15,428 bases of DNA, from NCBI GenBank assembly GCA_003973505.1, contig QNXT01000238.1, positions 1 to 15,428 of the forward strand, given 5' to 3'. The notes beneath the pieces are model-generated. The model was not told the DNA's origin. It searched no databases and saw only the letters and a list, made by a program, of their open reading frames with translations. Of the stretch, positions 1-8,413 are shown piece after piece (position 1 is the stretch's first letter; every line of letters starts with the position of its first letter). The position numbers and the translations under genes are program-made. The stretch is from Bacteroidota bacterium (GTDB lineage: Bacteria > Bacteroidota > Bacteroidia > Bacteroidales > UBA1556).

Positions 1-1
1 C

Positions 2-58
2 GTCAATCCATTTTACGATGTGCAAAAAGAAATCTACTTGCGTGGAGGTTTATTATAA
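2..58 (+). CDS. C-terminal end of an unidentified protein (partial)
   Basis: An open frame enters from the left edge and ends at a TAA at 56-58, giving 18 residues that end in EIYLRGGLL. A strong terminator follows 37 bases later, which supports a real gene end. The tail is too short to identify; nothing in it names a family. The call rests on the open frame, the terminator placement and plausible amino acid composition only. Confidence 0.55.
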   Translation, partial: VNPFYDVQKEIYLRGGLL

Positions 59-95
59 AATTAAACATTCATAGAAAACGCATTAGTTAAAAACT

Positions 96-138
96 AAAAA
101 CCATCAGCTTGTAATAGTTGGTGGTTTTTTTTATTTTT
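96..138 (+). terminator. Rho-independent terminator of the upstream partial gene
   Basis: A 13-bp stem pairs 96-108 (AAAAACCATCAGC) with 117-129 (GTTGGTGGTTTTT), including two G-U pairs, around an 8-base loop. It runs into a T-rich tail to 138. The A-run on the left arm also gives a T-run on the other strand, but no minus-strand gene ends here. It separates the partial gene from the kinase gene. Confidence 0.85.
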
Positions 139-223
139 ACCCTATTAAAATATTTACCAGAGCCTCGTGTATTATTTATTGATGTTTCCAACTCGATTGC
201 ACGGCTTTTAACGATTGCTCAAT

Positions 224-3200
224 ATGACTGAAAAAATAGAAATGAAAGTCAAAAATTTGGAACTTTTACTAAAGCTAAAAAGTAAAATTCTAAAAGCCAA
301 TAATATAGATGACCTGATAAATCAGGTATGTGTTGGGATTACCGAGTTTGAGGCTTATGATGTTTCTTGGTCAGTACTTGTTGATGCTGAGGGTAATCAA
401 ATTGCACAATATTCCTCTTTTAAGGGTGATGATAAAGACTTAAAACCATCCTGTTGGAAGGAAGTCCTTAAAACGAATGATCTCTATATTAAAGCTCGAA
501 ATTCGGCTATTTGTAAACAGTGTTCTCTGTCTTCCAATGATGAATCTATCATGATTTCGAAAAAAATAGAGTATCAAGGAAGTGTTTTTGGCGTTTTTGC
601 AGTTTCCATAAAGAAACATTTATTGGATCAAGATTTAAAGAATCAATTTTCGGATTTGGTTAGTGATTTATCGGTAGCGATTTATTCCCTTAATCTAAAG
701 AAAGAGAACGAAATATATCAAAGTGAACTTGCGGAAAGTCGTAATATGTATCGTACTCTTTTGAATACATCGAATACCTCGCTGGGTATTATGAATCTTG
801 ATTTTGAAATTGTTTATATGTCGAAGAGCTTAAAGGCTTTATTCGGTTTTTCAGAAGATGATGATAGTATTATAAAAAAAGGAGTGAAAGGTTTCGATTT
901 TCTTGCTGAATCGTTTAAGGAGCCTGCTCCAACACGCATTATCGAGCTGCTTGAAAGTGGTGAAGGAAAAACAGATGTTGTTTTCAATACGATAAATGGC
1001 GAACAAAAGCATGTTCGGATGAATTTATCATATATGCATAATGCTGATGGGGAGAAAAGTGGATATATGATTGTTTTTCATGATTTATCGGCAGAGAAAA
1101 AAACTGCTGAAGATTTACGTATCAGTGAAGAAAAGTTCCGCCTTTTATTTCTAAAAGCTCCCCATGGTGTTTCTTTATTAAGTCCCAAAGGATATATTCT
1201 TGATTGTAATGAACGTGATGCCGAGATGTTGAAATACTCTCGAGAAGAATTAATTGGAACCCATATTCAGGATTACCTCGACGAAAAAGGTAAAGAGCAG
1301 TTTCGTGGTAATTTTGAGGAGTTTAAGAAATCGGGTAGCAAAAATATTGTGGTTAATTTAGTGCGTAAGGATGGTCAAATTATTATCGTTGAACGAAGTG
1401 TTTCGGCGCTGAAGCATTCAGATGGAAATTTGATGGGTGTTGTGGTACATAGTCGTGATATTACGCAATGGCAGCAGGCTCAACAACAAATTAAAGTTTT
1501 ATTGGCTGCCATTGAGCAGAGTTCTTCATCTTTTACAATTACAGATATTAATGGCAATATTACCTATGTAAACAAACGTTTTACCGAATTAACAGGCTAT
1601 AGTCGTGAAGAGGTGATGGGGCAAAATCCTCGTTTTTTGAAGTCGGGAAAACTATCAAATGAAGTTTATTCAGATATGTGGGATAAGCTTAAAAATAATA
1701 AAACCTGGAAAGGTGAAATATGTAATAAACGAAAAGATGGAGGGCTTTACTGGGAATATGCCTCTATGTCAGCAATTCGTAATTCCAAAGGAGAGATTAC
1801 AAATCTGTTAAAAGTAGCGGAGGATATTACTCAAAGACGCATAGCGGATCAATGCTTAAAAGAAACCACAGTTCGTTATCATAATATTTTTAACCTTGTT
1901 CCGATACCGATAATAATTCATATTAATGGTAAGATTGTAGATGCAAATGAAGCTGCAATTTCGTTTTCAAAGGTAAAAGATAGTTCCTCATTATTAGGTA
2001 TGGATGTTATGCATTTTGTGCATGATTCGTCCAAAGAAATGATACAACAGCGTATGGCTGCCTTAATGAATGGGGAAGGGATGGTTTATCCTACCAATGC
2101 TCTATATCTGGATATTGAGGGCGGCGTTCATAATGTTCGTTCGGTTTCAAAAGAAGTTTCATTTAAGGGGGAACGAGCATTTATGGTAGTATTTGAAGAT
2201 GTTACTGAGTTTAAGCAGGCTCAAAGAAAAATTCAAGAAAGTGAACGTAAATTTCGCGATATTTTTAATCTTCATCCCGATCCAATATCTATTGCCGATT
2301 TAGACACGGGTATTTTGTATGAGGCAAATGAAGCCTTATTGGGTTATTTGGGAGTTAAAAGAGAGGAAGTTGTTGGTATTTCGTCTTATCAAACGGGCAT
2401 GTATAAAGATGTTAATGTGCGTAAGAAAATAGTTGATATAGTTAAGACTGAGGGTAAAGTTTCAAACTATGAAGTGCAATTTAATACTAAAGATAAATCT
2501 ATTACGGCCTTAGTGTCGGGGTCCCGATTTGGAGGTGACGATAGTAATAAGGTGCTTTTTGTGGCAAGGGATATTTCGGCCATAAAAGAGGCGGAGCAAA
2601 AATTAATTGAAAGTGAGAAGCGTTTTCGGCAGTTTTTTAGCCTTATTCCCGATCCTGTGATTATTACAAATATGAAAACCCAGCGGTTTGTTGAGCTTAA
2701 TGATGCGGCAATTAAAATAACGGGGCGTACATATGATGAACTCGTTGGTATGGGTATAATGGAATATGGATTGTTTAAGAATGTTGACGAACGGGACAGT
2801 TTGGTGGAGCTGATAAAAAATAAAAAAGGGATTCTTAATGAGGAATTGGAGTTGAATATTAATGGAACTACCTACACAATGCTTGTGTCGGCAAGTATTA
2901 TTGAACCCTTTGAAGAACAAAACGTATTATGGATTGGGCGTGATATATCGAGTCGTAAATTGATGGAGCAAGACCTTATAGAAGCTAAAGAAAAAGCGGA
3001 AGAGGGAGAGCAGCTAAAAGCAATGTTTTTATCAAATATGTCGCATGAAATTAGAACTCCTTTGAATGCTATTTTGGGATTTAGCGATTTATTGCGTGAT
3101 ACAGAAATTCATCATGAACATAGGAATCAATATATTGATATTATACAAGAGCGAGGTAAAAGATTGCTTAAAATGATTAGTGATATTATGGATATTTCAC

Positions 3201-4129
3201 GAATCGATTCGGATAGTCTGGAACTTGTATTGCGAGCGGTAAAAATAAAGGAGTTGGCTCGTGAAGTTGTTGAAGAAGCCAATGAAGACTTATCGCAAAA
3301 CTTTGTGCAAACAGTAAAATTGACTTATAGCTCGACTTTAGATGATGATGTTTTGGTGAGTGGTGATAAGTATCGAATAAAGCAAATTCTACAAGCGGTG
3401 ATTGAAAATGCAGTGAAGTTTACAAAACGAGGAACCATTGATTTGCGTTGTTGGCAGGAGGGGAATTTGGTTTTATTTGAGGTGGAAGATACAGGAATTG
3501 GTATTTCTGAAGATAAGCTTCCTTTTGTGTTCGATCCGTTTCTTCAAGTATTTAACAATCAAGAAGTAGATGGAGGAGGTGCAGGTTTGGGTTTAAGCCT
3601 GGCCAAGCGGTTACTTAAGTTAATGGGAACCGATATTAGTATTGAATCTACATTAGGTAAGGGGACCTTGGTGCGTTTCTCGCTTCGGCTGTATGATGGT
3701 GGCGACTTGAAAAGTTCTTTCTTTAATCCAAAACAGAATTTTAATATCAATTGGAAGGATAAAACAATTCTTGTAGTTGAGGATGAACCCTCAAATCAAA
3801 TGTATATTAAAGTGATTTTGGGTAAAACGGGAGTGAATATTTTGATGGCGAATGATGGTGTAGAAGCGATTGAGCTTTTTGAGAAAAATAAGGAGCAAAT
3901 TGATTTGATATTAATGGATGTCAAAATGCCTCGAATGAATGGCTATATTGCCACCATTAAGATAAAAAGGATTGACCCAAGTGTGTCAATTATTGCACTT
4001 ACGGCGAATGCTATGAATAATGATCGTGAAGAAGCCATGAGTGCGGGTTGCGATGACTATCTTACGAAGCCTATTTCAAGAGAAGAATTGTTTAATACCA
4101 TTGAGAAATATATGCGAGTAAAAGACTAA
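224..4129 (+). CDS. Multi-PAS hybrid sensor histidine kinase with C-terminal receiver domain
   Basis: A predicted cytoplasmic hybrid two-component kinase of 1301 residues that should autophosphorylate on histidine and pass phosphate to its own receiver. Domains in order: GAF-like sensor (about 10-165) with a Cys pair C97-x-x-C100; six PAS domains starting near 171, 300, 425, 547, 672 and 796, each preceded by the usual short helical linker (ESExxFR type); HisKA with the SHEIRTPLN box, H941; HATPase with N-box N1062, G1 box D1089-T-G-I-G and G2 box G1119-A-G-L-G; receiver (about 1180-1297) with acidic D1187/E1188, phospho-acceptor D1232 and K1282. All catalytic residues are present. There is no signal peptide or membrane segment, so the signal is probably intracellular (redox, ligand or light, not decidable here). 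The ATG at 224 is preferred over an in-frame TTG at 215. No cognate regulator or HPt gene lies nearby, so the output is unknown. Confidence 0.93.
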   Translation: MTEKIEMKVKNLELLLKLKSKILKANNIDDLINQVCVGITEFEAYDVSWSVLVDAEGNQIAQYSSFKGDDKDLKPSCWKEVLKTNDLYIKARNSAICKQCSLSSNDESIMISKKIEYQGSVFGVFAVSIKKHLLDQDLKNQFSDLVSDLSVAIYSLNLKKENEIYQSELAESRNMYRTLLNTSNTSLGIMNLDFEIVYMSKSLKALFGFSEDDDSIIKKGVKGFDFLAESFKEPAPTRIIELLESGEGKTDVVFNTINGEQKHVRMNLSYMHNADGEKSGYMIVFHDLSAEKKTAEDLRISEEKFRLLFLKAPHGVSLLSPKGYILDCNERDAEMLKYSREELIGTHIQDYLDEKGKEQFRGNFEEFKKSGSKNIVVNLVRKDGQIIIVERSVSALKHSDGNLMGVVVHSRDITQWQQAQQQIKVLLAAIEQSSSSFTITDINGNITYVNKRFTELTGYSREEVMGQNPRFLKSGKLSNEVYSDMWDKLKNNKTWKGEICNKRKDGGLYWEYASMSAIRNSKGEITNLLKVAEDITQRRIADQCLKETTVRYHNIFNLVPIPIIIHINGKIVDANEAAISFSKVKDSSSLLGMDVMHFVHDSSKEMIQQRMAALMNGEGMVYPTNALYLDIEGGVHNVRSVSKEVSFKGERAFMVVFEDVTEFKQAQRKIQESERKFRDIFNLHPDPISIADLDTGILYEANEALLGYLGVKREEVVGISSYQTGMYKDVNVRKKIVDIVKTEGKVSNYEVQFNTKDKSITALVSGSRFGGDDSNKVLFVARDISAIKEAEQKLIESEKRFRQFFSLIPDPVIITNMKTQRFVELNDAAIKITGRTYDELVGMGIMEYGLFKNVDERDSLVELIKNKKGILNEELELNINGTTYTMLVSASIIEPFEEQNVLWIGRDISSRKLMEQDLIEAKEKAEEGEQLKAMFLSNMSHEIRTPLNAILGFSDLLRDTEIHHEHRNQYIDIIQERGKRLLKMISDIMDISRIDSDSLELVLRAVKIKELAREVVEEANEDLSQNFVQTVKLTYSSTLDDDVLVSGDKYRIKQILQAVIENAVKFTKRGTIDLRCWQEGNLVLFEVEDTGIGISEDKLPFVFDPFLQVFNNQEVDGGGAGLGLSLAKRLLKLMGTDISIESTLGKGTLVRFSLRLYDGGDLKSSFFNPKQNFNINWKDKTILVVEDEPSNQMYIKVILGKTGVNILMANDGVEAIELFEKNKEQIDLILMDVKMPRMNGYIATIKIKRIDPSVSIIALTANAMNNDREEAMSAGCDDYLTKPISREELFNTIEKYMRVKD

Positions 4130-4193
4130 GTTTCATTTATCTGTTTTTAATACTGATACAGATATAGTAAGTGAAAAATAGAGTGATAATAAA

Positions 4194-4223
4194 AAAGCCG
4201 CTTCATTAATTTGAAACGGCTTT
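4194..4223. terminator. Bidirectional terminator between convergent kinase and typA genes
   Basis: A 12-bp stem with one mismatch pairs 4194-4205 (AAAGCCGCTTCA) with 4212-4223 (TGAAACGGCTTT) around a 6-base loop. On the minus strand the stem is followed by six T (from the A-run 4191-4196), making a good typA terminator. On the plus strand the tail TTTGTTTA is weaker but serviceable for the kinase gene. It lies 20 bases after the typA stop and 64 bases after the kinase stop. Confidence 0.85.
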
Positions 4224-4243
4224 GTTTATGTGTGTGCAATAGG

Positions 4244-6058
4244 CTATTCTTTATTACCACTATTACGTAATCGCTTGCGATCGTGCTCGTCGAGTAATAT
4301 TTTACGTAATCGGAGGTTGTTTGGTGTTACTTCCAAATATTCATCCTCACGTATATACTCCATTGCTTCCTCCAAAGAGAACTTAATAGCAGGAACAATA
4401 CGTACTTTATCATCAGCTCCAGACGAACGCATATTGGATAATTTTTTGGTTTTAACAATGTTAATTACCAAATCACCTTGACGAACATGCTCGCCAATTA
4501 CCATTCCTGTATAAATCTCTTCACCAGGATTTACAAAGAATTTACCTCGGTCTTGTAACTTATCAATGGAGAATGGGATAGCTGTTCCTGTTTCTAAGGC
4601 AATTAATGCCCCATTTCGGCGCATTCCCAAATCACCTTTCCAAGGTTCGTAGCCTTTTAAGCGGTGTGCCATAATTGCTTCACCTTCGGTAGCCGTTAAT
4701 ATTTGATTTCGAAGACCAATAATTCCTCGAGAAGGAATATGGAATGTTAAATGACTTCGGTCACCTTTTACTTCAATATTTGCAATATCACCTTTTCTTC
4801 CAGTTACCAATTCAATGGCTTTACCAGCAAATTCTTCAGGAACTTGTATTGTTAATGATTCAATAGGTTCGCATTTCACACCATCAATGGTTTTGATGAT
4901 TACCTGTGGTTGACCTAATTGTAGCTCATAACCTTCACGACGCATGGTTTCAACCAAAACAGATAAATGCAGAATTCCACGACCATAAACGATAAACGAA
5001 TCGGCAGCATTAGTCTCTTCTACTTTAAGAGCTAAATTCTTTTCTGTTTCAGCATACAAACGATCACGAATCTGACGTGAAGTTACAAATTTACCATCTC
5101 TACCAAAAAATGGAGAATTATTGATGGTGAAAAGCATACTCATGGTAGGCTCGTCAACAGTGATGGGTGTAAGTGCTTCAGGATTTTCAAAATCAGCGAT
5201 AGTATCACCAATATCAAAACCTTCCAATCCGAAAATAGCACAAAGTTCACCACATGGAACGGTTTCTTTAGTTTTCCGTTTTCCTAGTCCCTCAAAAGTA
5301 TAAAGCTCTTTTACTACAGATTTCTTAATGGTTCCATCACGTTTCACTAAAGATACTTGGTCGCCTGCTTTTATACTTCCTCTTTCAATTCTACCAATGG
5401 CAATACGTCCGGTATAACTTGAAAAATCAAGTGAAGTAATTTGCATTTGTAGAGTTCCTTCTTTAACTTCAGGAGCTGGAATATGCTCAATAATTTGATC
5501 TAAGAGATAAGATACATCTTCGGTAGGGTTTTTCCAGTCGGGGCCCATCCATCCAGCTTTAGCTGAACCATAAACCGTTGGGAAATCCAATTGCTCTTCG
5601 CTCGCATCAAGACTAAACATAAGGTCGAATACAGCTTCTTGCGCTTCGTCAGGAGTACAGTTTGGTTTATCAACTTTATTTACTACAACAATGGGTTTTA
5701 GATTTAACTCTATGGCCTTTTGCATAACAAATCGAGTTTGCGGCATAGGTCCTTCAAATGCATCTACAATTAATAGCACACCATCAGCCATGTTTAATAC
5801 ACGCTCAACCTCACCTCCAAAATCGGAGTGACCCGGAGTATCAATTATATTGATCTTTACTCCTTTATATACTACACTTACATTCTTCGATAAAATGGTA
5901 ATTCCTCGTTCTCGCTCCAAATCATTACTGTCGAGAATTAAATCTCCCATTTCCTGATTGTCTCTGAAAAGTTTTACTTGATGTAATAAACGGTCTACCA
6001 ATGTGGTTTTACCGTGGTCAACGTGCGCAATAATTGCAATATTCCTTATTTCTTTCAT
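4244..6058 (-). CDS. typA: Ribosome-associated GTPase TypA/BipA
   Basis: TypA/BipA is a translational GTPase of the EF-G/LepA superfamily that binds the 70S ribosome and supports ribosome assembly and growth under stress. The 604 residues match the usual length of about 600-615. GTP-binding motifs are complete: G1 A11-HVDHGK-T18, G2 RGIT (51-54), G3 DTPG (73-76), G4 NKVD (127-130) and G5 SAK (165-167). After the G domain come the beta-barrel domain (about 205-295), two EF-G-like alpha/beta domains (about 305-475), and the BipA-specific C-terminal domain with conserved LRNQ and EDEYLEVTP segments. It is the only minus-strand gene, convergent with the kinase and divergent from the protease, so it is likely monocistronic. 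Its ATG lies 19 bases after a TAnnTTTG-type -7 box, implying a short leader. Nothing unusual was seen. Confidence 0.97.
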   Translation of the reverse strand: MKEIRNIAIIAHVDHGKTTLVDRLLHQVKLFRDNQEMGDLILDSNDLERERGITILSKNVSVVYKGVKINIIDTPGHSDFGGEVERVLNMADGVLLIVDAFEGPMPQTRFVMQKAIELNLKPIVVVNKVDKPNCTPDEAQEAVFDLMFSLDASEEQLDFPTVYGSAKAGWMGPDWKNPTEDVSYLLDQIIEHIPAPEVKEGTLQMQITSLDFSSYTGRIAIGRIERGSIKAGDQVSLVKRDGTIKKSVVKELYTFEGLGKRKTKETVPCGELCAIFGLEGFDIGDTIADFENPEALTPITVDEPTMSMLFTINNSPFFGRDGKFVTSRQIRDRLYAETEKNLALKVEETNAADSFIVYGRGILHLSVLVETMRREGYELQLGQPQVIIKTIDGVKCEPIESLTIQVPEEFAGKAIELVTGRKGDIANIEVKGDRSHLTFHIPSRGIIGLRNQILTATEGEAIMAHRLKGYEPWKGDLGMRRNGALIALETGTAIPFSIDKLQDRGKFFVNPGEEIYTGMVIGEHVRQGDLVINIVKTKKLSNMRSSGADDKVRIVPAIKFSLEEAMEYIREDEYLEVTPNNLRLRKILLDEHDRKRLRNSGNKE

Positions 6059-6076
6059 GTTCTAAATTTGAGGGCG

Positions 6077-6084
6077 CAAAAGTA
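6077..6084 (-). promoter_or_regulatory. Predicted typA promoter, -7 box
   Basis: Read on the minus strand, this is TACTTTTG, an exact match to the Bacteroidota sigma-ABfr -7 consensus TAnnTTTG. It lies 18 bases upstream of the typA ATG. A convincing -33 TTG at the expected 19-21 base spacing is not present; the nearest TTG is 15 bases away. Confidence 0.6.
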
Positions 6085-6235
6085 CGCTAAATAATAACGC
6101 AATAAGCTTTTAATTAAGTCAATATTGAGAAAGAAGAAATATGGGCGATTGCTTTTTCCTCTGTTCGTATTGTCCTCATTCATAATGAGTAAATATTAAT
6201 AATTGTTAATTATGAATGCAAGAGGCATTTTTTAC

Positions 6236-6243
6236 TAACTTCG
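6236..6243 (+). promoter_or_regulatory. Possible promoter -7 box of the tail-specific protease gene, inside a small inverted repeat
   Basis: TAACTTCG differs from TAnnTTTG at one base and lies 24 bases before the ATG. It is bracketed by a 6-bp inverted repeat, GAGGCA (6222-6227) and TGCCTC (6244-6249), which could be an operator or a hairpin at the transcript start. No clear -33 TTG is seen at the right distance. The rest of the 209-base divergent gap (6059-6267) is AT-rich without other recognisable sites. Confidence 0.4.
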
Positions 6244-6267
6244 TGCCTCAAAAATCAAAATAATATT

Positions 6268-8373
6268 ATGCGAAAAAGATTATTCATTGCCTTAGCTATT
6301 GCCTTACCCTTAGGTTTGGTATTAGCTTTTACAATCAACAATAACCCTGATGAAAAACAAAGAGAACTATATCTTACAGACTTGGTTGTAAGTAGTTTGA
6401 AGTATGTTCATTATGAGCATCGTACTATGGATGATGACTTCTCTAAAAAGGTTTATTCCTTATATTTAGAGAGATTAGATTTTACAAAGAAATTTCTTTT
6501 GAAATCGGATGTGGACCAACTGCAATCTTATGAGTTGAAGATTGATGATGAGTTGGAGGGACGAACTCAAGAGTTTTTTGAACTTTCTTATGCTTTAATT
6601 AAGAAACGAACTAATGAAGCAGAGAGTTATTATAAAGATATTTTGAGCAAACCTTTTGATTTTGAGAAAAATGAAAGCATTCAATTGGATGATGAAAAAA
6701 ATGATTGGGCTAAGAATAAGTTGGAATTAAAGGAGGCATGGCGTAAGTCGCTTAAATATCAAGTGATGCTGCGCATATCATCAATGATGGAATCGCAAGA
6801 AAAAGCCAAAGAAAAGAGTGATACAGTTCAAATAAAGAGCTTTGAAGAGCTTGAAAAGAGTGCTAGAGCCAAGGTGCTAAAACAAAATAAAGATTATTTC
6901 CATCGTTTGGAGCAGTTAGATCGTAAGGATTATTTTTCACTTTATCTTAATGCTATAAATGGATCTTACGACCCTCACACAAACTATTTTCCTCCTAAGG
7001 ATAAAGAAGATTTTGATATTCGCATGTCGGGACAGTTGGAAGGAATCGGAGCTACACTTCAAGAAAAAGATGGTTATATAAAGGTTGTGAATATTGTACC
7101 TGGTAGTCCTTCATGGAAACAAGGGGAATTGAAAGCCGGCGATTTGATTTTGAAAGTTGCACAAGGTGATGAGGAACCCTTAGATTTGACAGGCATGCGT
7201 TTGGATAAGGCGGTTAAGTTTATTCGTGGAAAAAAAGGTACTACGGTTAAATTAACCGTAAAAAAAGTGGATGGAAGCATTAAGGTGATTTCCATTGTAC
7301 GCGATGTGGTTGTTATCGAGGCTACTTATGCTAAATCGGTAATCGTTAAAACAAAAGATACTAAAAAACGTATTGGATATATCTATCTTCCATCGTTTTA
7401 TGTAAACTTTAATGAAAAAGGTGGCGGACGTCGTAGTGCTGATGATGTATTGAAAGAAATCAATAAGTTGAAAGCCGAAGGAGTAGATGGCTTAATCATC
7501 GACTTGCGAAATGATGGCGGAGGCTCGTTGCAGGATGTGGTAACCATGGGTGGTTATTTTATTGATAAGGGTCCAATAGTTCAAGTAAAACAGAAAGGCA
7601 AAAAAGCGGAAGTGCTATATGATACCGATCCTCGAATTCAATACGATGGACCTCTTGTAGTTATGGTGAATTCTAATTCAGCATCGGCTTCTGAAATTTT
7701 TGCTGCAGCTATGCAAGATTATAATCGCGCAATAATTATTGGTGGTAAACAAACCTTTGGTAAAGGTACTGTGCAAAGGTTTATCGACTTAGATCGTTTT
7801 GCTCCTGATCAGATGAATCAATTTAAACCTTTTGGAGCAGAAAAGCTTACAATACAAAAGTTTTATCGTATCAACGGAGGAGCAACACAATTAAAGGGAG
7901 TGAAGCCGGATGTGATTTTGCCCGATAATTTTATGTATATCAAGTATGGTGAACATGAGCTTGATAATTACCTCCCATGGGATGAAATTCCGGCTGCTAA
8001 ATATACGCCTGTAGCTAGTAAATCGGATTATTATCCCGTACTTGCAGCCAGTAAACAAAGGGTGGCTAAGAATGATAAGTTTCAGTTAAAAGAAGAGCAA
8101 GCGCGCCGAGTGAAACGTTTGCGTGATGAAACGGTTCGTACTTTGAACTTCGAAAAATTTCAAAAACTTGAGAAGAAATTAGATGAGGAGGATAAGAAGT
8201 TTAAGGATATCATGTCGGATACTACGGCTGTGATTGTGCAACCATTAAAAGTGGATATGGAAGTGTATTTGCAGGATACCGTGAAAACAGAAATTGCAAA
8301 GAAATGGCATAAAAGTTTGCGTAAAGATATTTATTTGCAAGAAGCTATTCATGTAGTTGATGATATAAAATAA
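6268..8373 (+). CDS. Tail-specific carboxy-terminal processing protease (S41 family, Prc/Tsp type)
   Basis: An S41 serine protease of the Prc/Tsp type, expected to trim or degrade periplasmic proteins from the C terminus using a Ser-Lys dyad. Of 701 residues, 1-22 form a basic plus hydrophobic N-terminal segment (MRKRLFIALAIALPLGLVLAF) without an obvious A-x-A site, so it may be a cleaved signal or an anchor. Next come a helical N-terminal domain (about 30-245), a PDZ domain (about 255-350), the S41 core (about 370-560) and a Prc-type C-terminal helical domain (about 560-701). The motif SNSASASEIFAAAMQDY carries the predicted nucleophile S473; the general-base lysine is K499 in TFGKGT. The length and the C-terminal domain fit Prc rather than the short CtpA group. 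It diverges from typA and is followed after 40 bases by the APS reductase gene with no terminator between, so read-through is likely; no functional link is apparent. Confidence 0.93.
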   Translation: MRKRLFIALAIALPLGLVLAFTINNNPDEKQRELYLTDLVVSSLKYVHYEHRTMDDDFSKKVYSLYLERLDFTKKFLLKSDVDQLQSYELKIDDELEGRTQEFFELSYALIKKRTNEAESYYKDILSKPFDFEKNESIQLDDEKNDWAKNKLELKEAWRKSLKYQVMLRISSMMESQEKAKEKSDTVQIKSFEELEKSARAKVLKQNKDYFHRLEQLDRKDYFSLYLNAINGSYDPHTNYFPPKDKEDFDIRMSGQLEGIGATLQEKDGYIKVVNIVPGSPSWKQGELKAGDLILKVAQGDEEPLDLTGMRLDKAVKFIRGKKGTTVKLTVKKVDGSIKVISIVRDVVVIEATYAKSVIVKTKDTKKRIGYIYLPSFYVNFNEKGGGRRSADDVLKEINKLKAEGVDGLIIDLRNDGGGSLQDVVTMGGYFIDKGPIVQVKQKGKKAEVLYDTDPRIQYDGPLVVMVNSNSASASEIFAAAMQDYNRAIIIGGKQTFGKGTVQRFIDLDRFAPDQMNQFKPFGAEKLTIQKFYRINGGATQLKGVKPDVILPDNFMYIKYGEHELDNYLPWDEIPAAKYTPVASKSDYYPVLAASKQRVAKNDKFQLKEEQARRVKRLRDETVRTLNFEKFQKLEKKLDEEDKKFKDIMSDTTAVIVQPLKVDMEVYLQDTVKTEIAKKWHKSLRKDIYLQEAIHVVDDIK

Positions 8374-8413
8374 TTTGAATTAGTGTTTTATAATTAGAAA
8401 ATAGAATTTTATA

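Noticed and set aside
191..218. Direct repeat CGATTGC (194-200 and 212-218) just before the kinase start
   Set aside because: Seven bases repeated once within 25 bases is close to chance; no inverted symmetry or promoter box goes with it.
2603..2920. 105-residue minus-strand frame inside the kinase gene
   Set aside because: Antisense shadow of the sixth PAS domain; composition is not protein-like and it has no promoter or neighbours.
4230..4481. 83-residue plus-strand frame over the end of typA
   Set aside because: Antisense to the conserved TypA C terminus and Ser/Arg-rich; it begins within the shared terminator region.
6070..6090. Short GCG...CGC symmetry around the typA -7 box
   Set aside because: Only about three base pairs; too short to count as a third example of a promoter-bracketing inverted repeat.
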